The notes under the pieces were generated by a model. That model was not told the DNA's origin. It saw nothing but the letters and a program-made list of their open reading frames with translations, and ran no database searches. This document shows positions 50,810 to 59,778 of a DNA stretch of 64,000 bases, piece after piece (the first letter of the stretch is position 1; each line of letters begins with the position of its first letter). The DNA is taken from the NCBI GenBank assembly GCA_037501455.1, contig CM074860.1, positions 51,160,501 to 51,224,500 of the forward strand, read 5' to 3'. Source of the stretch: Lantana camara. Its lineage: Eukaryota > Streptophyta > Magnoliopsida > Lamiales > Verbenaceae. The translations under genes and the position numbers were made by a program.

Positions 50810-51650
50810 GGTATAAAGCTATTTATATGGTGGCTAATAGTTTTAGGTCAAGGTTAGGGTTTCCAAGATAAAATGTGGGGCTAAAGGCTTGAATAGGATT
50901 TGGGCTCAAATAAATGACCTTCGGCCCAATAAGTTACAATAAAAAGGTTTAAAGTCTAAATGGTTTCCGAAAAATATAAAATAAATTTCGTTGGACCCGA
51001 ATCAGCGATTCAAGTCCAATGGTGGTGTCGGAATTCGAATTCGAATTCCCGAGCCCATAAAGGTCCCGAATGACCCGAACTCACCTAATTCAAGTTAGGC
51101 CCAAAATACACAAATAGGTCCAAGTCCTATTTAAATCCAATTCCAACAATTAATTTAAATTCATCCAAGTTCCATTCTCAAGTTGTCATGCAAGAATTCA
51201 TATTTTACCATTTTAGGTTTTAGTCAATTAAGTCACATTTCAATCAAAGTTGGAATTAAACACTTAAAAAGGAAATTAAATCACAGAAGTGCGTAAAGTA
51301 AACTCCCTCGTGGCGCATACCTGTACGATGTATCGGACGGGGCGTCACAGATCAAACTTGTTGCGTTATGTGTTTATAAACTTCAATCTAATGTATGTTA
51401 TGTGTATAATGCTCCACCATTTTCGTATGACTTGAAAGCTTGAAGGTTTTATGGTTTTGTTGAGTTCTTTCCTTGTCGCTGCTGTGAAGTGAGTTTATGG
51501 GTTGATTTATGCCTTCTTGCTTGCTTCTTCGTGCGAGCTATTAATATTGTTTTGTTGCTGTGAGTTGCTGCTTCTTGCTTGCTTCTGTTGCTGTTGGTGA
51601 GAAACAGTGGACGAAGATGGCCTACTGCTGCTCATTTCCGTGACTGAAAC

Positions 51651-51777
51651 ATTCTCCCCGGGCGGGGAGAATTAAGCTTTGAAAGTCCCCGGCCGGGGAC
51701 TTACCTCTAGACGTCTTCCAGTAGCTTTATTCCCCGGGCGGGGGGTGTTGAAGAGAAATTTTTCCCTGGGCGGGGAA
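51651..51777 (+). repeat. Four GC-rich dyads in LTR G
   Basis: TCTCCCCGGGCGGGGAGA (core of 51651-51672), GTCCCCGGCCGGGGAC (51685-51700, perfect palindrome), ATTCCCCGGGCGGGGGG (51729-51745), TTCCCTGGGCGGGGAA (51762-51777). Confidence 0.92.
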
Positions 51778-51830
51778 TGTCTTATCTTATTATTAATTGT
51801 TGCATCTTGTTCATGTGTGCGCTGGTGTTG

Positions 51831-51833
<3 letters not shown>

Positions 51834-51879
<46 letters not shown>
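51834..51879. repeat. TA microsatellite in LTR G
   Basis: About 45 nt of alternating TA just after the dyad cluster. Confidence 0.92.
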
Positions 51880-51881
<2 letters not shown>

Positions 51882-54028
51882 CATGCGTGTATTTCGTAGG
51901 CATGTGAATGTAATATTATATATATACTACATATTAAATTATTGAATTAATTGAATTAGTTTTATATATATTATGATGTTAAGTAATTCTATTTCACGTG
52001 TGTGGATCTCGTGCTTCTTTAGTTGATTTCTATGCCTTTATTTCATTCAGTTTATAATTTTTATCTGAAATTCATGACTTGAATTGCTATGGATTATGAA
52101 ATGATTGAGCTTGAAACCTTCATGTTATGAATCTACTGGACCGAATTACTTGGTTATGTGGCTTCATGAGATCAAATTATTTCCTATGCACTTCATATCA
52201 TGATCATTGCATTGTCGTGCGTCATACATGGTTCGTTTACAGTCTTGAGTCTCACGATTTCACGGTGTTGTCTCTTGTACAGTTTTCTCCAGGGCAGAGA
52301 CTGACTACCTTCAAGTGTTTCTTTCTTTTGGTATTGTTCGGTAAGGTGTAACAGGTGGGTTTCTCTTCTATTAGTTAAATAATGACCCGATATATCTCAA
52401 CGTGTAAGTTTTAAGCCAAAGTATGTATATATTTATATCGAGTCATTTTAAAGGAGTCATCGTTTTCACGTTAAAGCCCCTTTTCTGACCTATTGAATCC
52501 CTAACCTAATGTTTTGGCGAGATCAGTGTTCACATTGAATAATGGGGGCCCTGGGACTATGTGTACATGGCGATCCGGGGAAGCATGGGTCGACGGTGAT
52601 CCCCGTGCGCTAGTCCCAACACAATGACAGCGATACCGGCCCTCGCTACGAGATTAGCGAGGAATGGGAACTGGGTCTTTAGGGAGTCATGCATCTCACT
52701 GGCCACAATGATTGGGTGGACGGTGCTTTGGCCGAGTCCGTCCACCAATCGGAGGAAAAAGGTGTAAGTGACTGAATGATTGAATGAATGATTGAATAAA
52801 CAAACGATTGAATGAACGAGTGATTGTGACCGAATGAATGATTGTATGATCACTAATGAATGAATGAATAAATGCACACACGAGGAGAAGGTTGGAGAAT
52901 TCGCCCACTCACCAGGGCTCACGTAATGACCTCATAAAAGAATAAATGAATGAAATTGATTTTTGTAATCCTGAGCATTATTTTCCTTGTTTTCACCCAC
53001 TTGGGAAAATCTTTCAAAACCTCGCACGGGATTATGACTCGCATGTGTGTGTGCGCTTTAATTCTGCACTATTTATGATATTAAACTCTGTTTTATACTC
53101 ACCAGACTCCTATAGACTGAACCCGACTTTGTTTTTAGTTCTTTTGCAGGTTTTGGAGTTCTAGGTGGGATTCTGAGTCTGTCAAGTCTTGTGTTTAAGT
53201 CGGAGTCACTTCACATGCATTTTGTAATTGATTAAGTTATCTTGAAATTTTAAGATTTTATTTTATTGATTCGGGACAGGCTTCTAGGTATGGATTGAGC
53301 CCGTATTTACGATTATGTTTATGTTTATGTATGAATTTTTGGGACTAGGTACTTATGTTAGTCGAACCCGTAATTTGATACTTGTATTGGTAATTGTTTT
53401 CATGTTCAGCTTTTGTACGTTCATTGATTTTAGTGGATTTGCCTATTTGGTTTCGAAGTTAGCTCCCACCTAGCGTAGCGAGCGAGTGAGTCCCCGTTCG
53501 CCGTGACTTGGCACGTGTATGGACTTCCCATTTCATATACGGGTTGGATCTCGGTGCGGGGGATGTGGCGCCTTCCATTTGGGGTGTTACAGAACATGTT
53601 CTTGATCATACTTGAATATTCAAAAGATGTTTTAGGTATTCTTGATTAAATTCATATTCATAACATAAGATTAAAGCATAAATGGACATAATATGTAAAC
53701 TTTACAAGAAAATTAATGCATAACATGAATCTATTCAAATATTCAAGAACATAATTATGAATATACAAACACGTATTTAAATCAATTCATATAACAATCA
53801 TGCATTTTTGTAAATTAAATTTCTTACATTAATTCATAAAATATAAATTCCTAAAACATAATTTCCTAACAAAACATAAATTTTTAACATAGTTTAAAGC
53901 ATATAAAATATACTAATTAAATATCGAAACTAATTATGAAAAACAACATGAATTAAAGCATAAAAGAAAAACCTAACCTTGAGAGAGAGAAGAGAGGATT
54001 TTTGTGAGTTAGAAATAAATCTCTCATG

Positions 54029-54041
54029 GGGTATTTATAGG
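54029..54041 (-). promoter_or_regulatory. TATA box of F
   Basis: CTATAAATACCCC on the minus strand, the same box as in the solo LTR, followed by a leader with CTCTCTTCTCTCTCTCAAG. Confidence 0.65.
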
Positions 54042-54078
54042 TAGGAATTAAGGATCTAAGAGAAATTTCTAACAATAT

Positions 54079-54270
54079 ATAGGAAATGTGGAGAATTTTA
54101 AATCACAAAAATTTATGGAAATTATGTAGGAAATGTGGAGAATTCTAAATCACAAAAATATGTAGAAATGTGGAGAATTTTGAATCACAAAAATATGTAG
54201 AAATGTGGGAAACTTTGCATCACAAAAATATGTAGAGAATATGTAGGTAATGTGGAGGATTTTATATCAT
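54079..54270. repeat. About 35-bp minisatellite in F
   Basis: About five imperfect units of TAGAAATGTGGAGAATTTTG followed by AATCACAAAAATATG. A second array is at 63231-63560, interrupted by the TRIM-like element. Confidence 0.85.
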
Positions 54271-55564
54271 ACACTTAGCCTTTCTATTTTAGGAAGGTGA
54301 TCTCATGGACGATGTCATATTTAATAAAAATAAGTATAAAATAATGTAAAATTTATTCAAGAGTCGAGAAACGAGAGCCTAAAGTAATAAAAGTAGTGAA
54401 GGAATGAGCGTAAAATGAGCTTAATCATGATTATAAATGTGTGACGTTTAGGTTTTCCGTTTGAAAGTTATAGACTTTAGAAATCATGGAAATCGTGATA
54501 AATTATATAAACCAAGCTATGACGAAGGTTAAAGGTTGAGAAAAATATCATGGTTAGAGAAAAATTCAAGAAACGTTTTAAGTATCATTTCGGATATTAA
54601 ATGAAAGCTAAACGTTGATGATAAAATAATAAATTTTAAAAAGGAAAATATTCATGAAATAAGCTACGGTGGGAATTAAGTTTTGATATGAGTATGAAAA
54701 TTCATAAAATAATTCAAGGATCATTTTGACAATAATATTGAATAGCAAAAAGAGAATGAATAAAAAGTTGTTTACGGTAAGAATAGTAACTAGGGTTTTG
54801 AAGTGATTTTTGATACTACTGGAGGTAGAATAGGAATTAGGGTTTGTAGATGATATCAAAATTCTTGAACTAATTCAAAGATTCATTTGACTGTAATATT
54901 TGATAGGAAAAAGTGTTCCGAGAAATTCCTAATTTTATGGAATGAATAGTGATCAAGGGACCTAACGGTAATTTTGATCAATAATTTTTTGTAAAGAGTG
55001 TCGGGTCTTGGAAAGCATATGTAAGTAATAGGAAAATATAAGGTTCATGCTTCTAAGGTTCTATGAATGAGATAAGAGGATATGACTTGTAACGCCCCGG
55101 TTTTTCATTTTAACTAATGTGTCGTTTTGTTTATAAATTGCGCAATTTAATTATTTAATTGTATGATTAATTGTTTTTAAATGTGTTATATTTGTTTTAA
55201 ACTATAGACTGTTGTTGTTTTAATGTAATTCATTTTATTTTAATTTGATATCTAGTGTTTAACTTCTTAATTAATGTTTCATGTTACCTTAACTATTTCG
55301 GTAATTCTGTTAATTAATTTAAACATGTTATTAGTTGGTTTTAATTTAATTAAAATGGAATTTAAGTTTTAGTAATTAATTTATAACGTTATGAATTCAT
55401 TATTGCGTATGAGTGTTCTATTTGGGCTTCGTTCTTATATGTAATGATATCGGAATGGTATGGAAATTCAGTATGTCGTAAATATGTGTGTTATGAACAT
55501 GCCTATATGCTCGGTTTATATTTTCGGATTCATTTGACGTGTTAACGAATTTAATTTTGATTGT

Positions 55565-55610
55565 GGAACCAAATCGGGGGCTAACGAGCAATTAGCGCAC
55601 CCTTGGTTCC
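55565..55610 (+). promoter_or_regulatory. 46-nt U3 inverted repeat of E
   Basis: Outer arms GGAACCAA / TTGGTTCC, inner arms GCTAA / TTAGC. Repeated in the 3' LTR at 60255-60300 and, at the same length, in LTR C at 5960-6005. Confidence 0.65.
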
Positions 55611-56019
55611 GTACGTGATATCTTGAGCTCGGGAATTCGGATTCGAATTCCGTCACCTCCGTTGCCTTCGTATCGACGATTCGGAGACAATGGAACAAGC
55701 CTCATACCTTTTTGAAATCATTAAGACCTTCGAAATCCAACCGTAACAGACAACTCGTGCAAGAAGAGCTCCTTTTGTTGACTAGTCTTCATGGTGGGAC
55801 CCTTTTTACTCAACCTAACCTAACCAAAGCTTAACCATGACTTTTGTACCTTGAGTTAAGCCTTTATCCTCTCTTTTAGCAGCAAAAAACCGAGCCAAAT
55901 ATCTCCCCTTGCTGCTGCAACTGATCGAGATAGAGGAAGAGAAGGAAAGGAAGAAAAACCCTTGTCCATTCTTGTGATTTTGAGCTCAAATCACCTCCCT
56001 TCTTCTTCTAATCTTCAAG

Positions 56020-58533
56020 GTATGAATATTTATGTCTTCTATACTCTATTATGCTTGATTTCAACTACTTAAAACATGAATTGGATCAGATTTGGTTAGG
56101 GTTTGAGTGATGAGTTTGGTATGAACTTTTAGGGATTTTTGTTTTTGTGACCTATTTACTTGTGTAGCTGATTTTCTTGCTTATACATGATTATATGAGC
56201 TTGTTTCTTGGCCTATTTCCTTCCTAACTGATAGTATATGATATTAGGAGGATTTTATCTCTTGACCCTTTGATGAAATTATGAGATTTGGGGCTTCAAA
56301 CTTGATGTTCAAAACTGCCTCCTCTATTTCGGGACTACTGTGTGGATTTATGGTTTGTTGCTTGATCAAATGTCCTTCTTTTCGTGTGAATTTGCATGGA
56401 TACTATGTAAACTCATTTCTCTATATGTTAACATTCATGTTTCAAGTATTTGGATCCATTTTAAGCCTCAAAACCGAAAGACATGGCCTGTTCTTATGTA
56501 TGATCTATGACATACCTGCTGCTGTTGCGTTTTGTGACTCGTTGGTCATTCTAATGTGCTTTAATTCGTGCCATTTTGCACATATATGATGTATATTAGT
56601 TTTTTAGTATGTTAGCATGCATTCCCCAAGGTTTCAGTTCCAAATTCAGCTCCTAAGTACTTGATCATGGCTTGATTGAAACAATAGGGCTCTTATGTGC
56701 GATTTTGGCGACCCAATTTTGCTGCATGATTTAGATGCTCATAATGTGTGATTTAGCCTTTTCACTCTAAATGAAATATGTTCCTTACATGTTAAATATG
56801 TTGTATATTAAGTTTCATAGAATTTGGAGTTGATTTGGTATGCTTTTGGATTGATTTTGTATGGGATAAGTTTTGCCGTTATAGCCTTGTGTGCGAGTTT
56901 GGTTCTGTACCGTGACACCCCCGTGTCTCATTTACACTAAAGTGTGAGACACGGGCGAGTCACACCTTCTGGGCATGTCTGTACTGAGCCACGGTCGTGG
57001 CTCAGTTTAGCTAAGGATGGTGACACCCCCGTGTCCCTTCCCCTGCGCAGTCCTTGTTGCTTCCTTTTAGGTTTTGATTTGTTTCACCTCTTTAATGACT
57101 TTATCTCCTTTTGTGTTGAACTATAAACTTATTTTGCTATATGTTGGAAGCATTATGGTTTAATTTTATAGCATTTGGATGAGTTGTAGGCATGCTTTTG
57201 CTTAATGCCGTTTATTTGTGTTTATATGTCGTTTGTTAATCGCGTAACTCATTTTCTATATTATATAATTCCTTCTTGTTGTCAAGCTTTGGAAATATGC
57301 TATATTATGTAATATGAGGTATGTAGTAGCGTTTTGGGAAAGATTGAATATGTACCACGCTCATATTTGAGTTCTTGAATTAATTTGATTGGAGATATGA
57401 ATTGATGAATTTGAATGAAAATGAATGACTTGGTTATACGATTTAAATGCCTTAATAATGCACATGAACATTTTCATGACATAATATTATCTTTTATGCA
57501 TTCATATCATGCATGTGCATTGTCGTGCGTCATTTATGGTTCATTTAGAGTCTTGAGTCTCACGAACACGTCATGTTGTCTTTTGTACAGTTTATCTCCA
57601 GGGTGGAGAGATCTTGATCCTTCGGGCACTTGGTAACTCGTATCCTTGTTTCGTCTTGTACCAGGTGAGGGTGTTTTTGTTCTAGCTATGTAATAAACCC
57701 TACAACCCTTATGTGAAAAGCTTTGGCCAAAACCTTATGATTATATATATGTTACTTTTAAAGTAAAGTCATCGAGTAAATATTGATCGAGTAAACCCCC
57801 TTTTCAAATGACTTATGAAATATGTTTTGTTCTTATGAATTGAAATGTTTGGCGAGACACATTTATGATTTATGATTGTACGGGCCCCGGGACTTAGTAT
57901 AAGTGGCTAACCGAGGAAGAAAGGGCTGACGGGGATCCCATATACTAGTTCCAACCAATTACGGCGAAACGGACTTCGTCAAGGAGTTTTTGACGGGGAA
58001 ACGCTAACCGGGCTTTCAGGCCTCATGAACCTCATAGCCGCATTGATATGATTGGGTGGTCGGGCCTTGCAAACCCGTCCACCACCCGGAGGAAGAAAGT
58101 TGGAACTGATTTATGATTATGTTATGTTATGTTAGGATTATGCACCGTGTGGGAAGGCCGGGACACGGATTGCCCAAACGAATATGATTTATGATATATG
58201 CTCTGCATGTATTATGATATATTGCATGATCGCCTAATCAGCATATTAATGATATTTGTCGTACACGGTCGGAGTTTGGTTGGAGATTGTGCACGCTCAC
58301 TCGTCGAGCCTTATGTTTATGTATGATTTATGAATGTAATGAATTAATATGATTAGTCATAAAATCCGAGCATTGATTAATCATTCTCTTGCCCTTTTCG
58401 GGAACTAATTTCAAATAAAACCTTGTTCGGAATTTATGACTTGCATGTGCATGTTTTTATATATGTATACCGCTCCTGCTCACTCAGTCTTCTAGAGACT
58501 GACCCTCTCCCTCCCCAATCTTTTAGTGTGCAG
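56020..58533 (+). other. Putative LTR intron of element E
   Basis: From donor-like CTTCAAG/GTATGA after a CT-rich leader to acceptor-like CTTTTAGTGTGCAG/GTTTGG; 2.51 kb, containing the dyads and the shared block. The donor is also kept in the 3' LTR (60710). Signals only; no transcript evidence. Confidence 0.35.
56912..57035 (+). repeat. GC-rich dyads in 5' LTR of E
   Basis: GTGACACCCCCGTGTC at 56912-56927 and 57020-57035, GTGAGACACGGGCGAGTCAC at 56944-56963, and arms CTGAGCCACG / CGTGGCTCAG at 56984-57005. Copies lie at about 61602-61725 in the 3' LTR. There the third dyad lost its right arm, while the second pairs better (GGGCGTGTCAC). Confidence 0.9.
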
Positions 58534-58936
58534 GTTTGGCTTTGGAGTTTCGAGCTAGGCGGAGGTGTTTGGTGTCTTTAAGTTGGTCCAGTTAGGTTAG
58601 GAGAGTCTCTGCACTCACTTATGTATCATGAACTTGAATATTTATGTAATTGTTATTGCATTATTTTTTTTTCTGGGTTTTGCTATGGATTAAAAGAGGC
58701 CTGTAGAGCCCAATTCTGGTTATGGTTTGTAAGTTGAACTTTAGCTTTGCGTTGTATTATATTTCGTCGACTGGTTATCATTGCAGGGTCTAGTTCCACC
58801 TAGCTTCGGAAGGTTTTTATGTTTGTCTCGCGTTCGCTATGGTTTGATATGGGTGCGGATTTACTGTTTCGTTACTCGTGTTGAGCCATAGTGCGGGGGA
58901 TGTGGTGCCTCACGTGCGGGGTGCTACATCCTTAAG

Positions 58937-58948
58937 TGGTATCAGAGC
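58937..58948 (+). other. Primer binding site of element E
   Basis: TGGTATCAGAGC, intact, 8 nt after the LTR. Confidence 0.92.
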
Positions 58949-59764
58949 CCGGTTGCAAAACCGGTGTTCTTGAGTCATGTTTGAGTCAGTTAGGTCGCAC
59001 GACATAGGAACAACTTGTTAATGTGTACATTGCATCGATTTGGCATTAATATTTGATACTAATTGTTGGAAATTGCTTAATACATGTATATAATCTACTC
59101 TCTCATTTAGTTGCTTTAAATGTTGCATTCTGCATTCTATGTGTATTGATTCATTTAACTACGCCATAAGCATACACTAATCTTCATGCATCCATATTTG
59201 AGTTGATCTTTCTTATATAGGCTACTATCATGCAAACAAAGCTACAATTCACACCAACTAGAATTGACAAAGTAACTTGAAGGTCGAGTGTTCAAATTCC
59301 ACGGCTTGCACAATGGAACTACCTATCATGGCTCGTATCATGGGTGGAAGCTTGGATCACGGGAAGGTTCATCAATCATGCCCTACCTATAAACCTTGAA
59401 GGTTCTCAACATACAAGAATTGCAAAGACTCAAGTTCTAACTTGAGGGATGCGTGAGACAACGAGAGGGGTGTGGAACTCTTCACCACCCCGATTTTGAA
59501 GACATTTAATACAAGATTAAATGCTCCAAGGTTCACCGTTGAAGCTCCAAGTTTGGAATGGTTGGGTGATTGGAAGACCAAATTGGGAAGCTTCAAGGGA
59601 TCGGATGCAAGATGTGTTAAAAAGGTTCGACTCAACTCAGATGCAAGGATTGGGAGCCATTAATCATAAAGCTCACTATGAGGTCAAATATTGAAGCTCA
59701 CTTGATACGAATATAAGCGTGGGATAACAAATGGACACAAGGCAAAGAGACTTATGAGCATCCT

Positions 59765-59778
59765 TAAGGGGGAGAGAT
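59765..59778 (+). other. Polypurine tract of element E
   Basis: TAAGGGGGAGAGAT directly before TGTAACGCCCC of the 3' LTR. Confidence 0.9.

Larger units (their letters stand above)
34642..51349 (-). mobile_element. Element D: dimeric Ty3/gypsy chromovirus (Tekay/Del-like)
   Basis: On the minus strand: LTR-a (51349-43549, with an inserted solo LTR), primer site, gag, pol with protease, reverse transcriptase, RNase H, integrase and C-terminal chromodomain-like tail, polypurine tract, LTR-b (38952-35335), a second primer site, and a second gag cut off at 34642. A second primer site and gag after the 3' LTR mean another unit followed, so this is a truncated tandem dimer. Order PR-RT-RH-INT and the chromodomain-like end place it in the chromoviruses. 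No TSD can be tested because one end is truncated. Confidence 0.88.
43549..51349 (-). repeat. LTR-a of element D, interrupted by a solo LTR
   Basis: Parts 43549-46643 and 50815-51349, about 3.63 kb without the insert, matching LTR-b (3618 bp). Starts TGTGACGCCCCG and ends GGGGTGTTACA. Donor-like ATAAG/GTAAGC at 46501, acceptor-like at 44055, U3 dyad at 50991-51019. Confidence 0.9.
51350..53591 (+). repeat. LTR G: 5'-truncated plus-strand LTR related to C
   Basis: Ends TTTGGGGTGTTACA at 53591. It carries the GTGCGGGGGATGTGGCG stretch, an acceptor-like TTCTTTTGCAG/GTTTTGGAG (53149), a CTAGGTGGG box and the ATTGTCGTGCGTCATA block (52211-52226). It is homologous to element C LTRs but in the opposite orientation. 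The start is missing, cut by element D at 51349/51350. GAACA at 53592-53596 may be its right TSD, with no partner left. Confidence 0.8.
53592..55087 (-). repeat. LTR-like sequence F, part 1
   Basis: Minus-strand promoter layout: TATA box CTATAAATACCCC (54029-54041), a CT-rich leader and donor-like CTCAAG/GTTAGG at 53977. The region above the TATA box (54060-55087) repeats to the right of element E, so it is a tandemly repeated U3. Neither LTR end is in the window. No coding sequence was recognised. Style resembles the solo LTR at 46644-50809. Confidence 0.6.
55088..58928 (+). repeat. 5' LTR of element E
   Basis: TGTAACGCCCCGG...GGGGTGCTACA. In order: U3 inverted repeat 55565-55610, CT-rich leader with donor-like CTTCAAG/GTATGA at 56020, dyads 56912-57035, TTGTCGTGCGTC block (57519-57531), acceptor-like TTTTAGTGTGCAG/GTTTGG ending 58533, GCTAGGCGGAGG box, GTGCGGGGGATGTGG (58891-58905). 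Confidence 0.9.
58929..59778 (+). other. Interior of element E (850 bp, non-coding)
   Basis: Spacer TCCTTAAG, primer site TGGTATCAGAGC (58937-58948), then 0.8 kb with no frame above 82 codons and no gag or pol motif. Ends with polypurine tract TAAGGGGGAGAGAT (59765-59778). The primer site and polypurine tract are enough for reverse transcription with borrowed enzymes. Confidence 0.88.

Noticed and set aside
51679..51945. 88-codon frame in LTR G
   Set aside because: Crosses the dyads and the TA microsatellite; no coding signature.
52557..52922. 121-codon minus-strand frame in LTR G with His/Ser repeats
   Set aside because: Due to a GAATGAATGATT-type simple repeat on the other strand of an LTR.
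59281..59310. GAGTGTTCAAATTCC in the E interior, resembling a tRNA T-loop or Pol III B box
   Set aside because: No matching A box, acceptor stem or SINE tail nearby.
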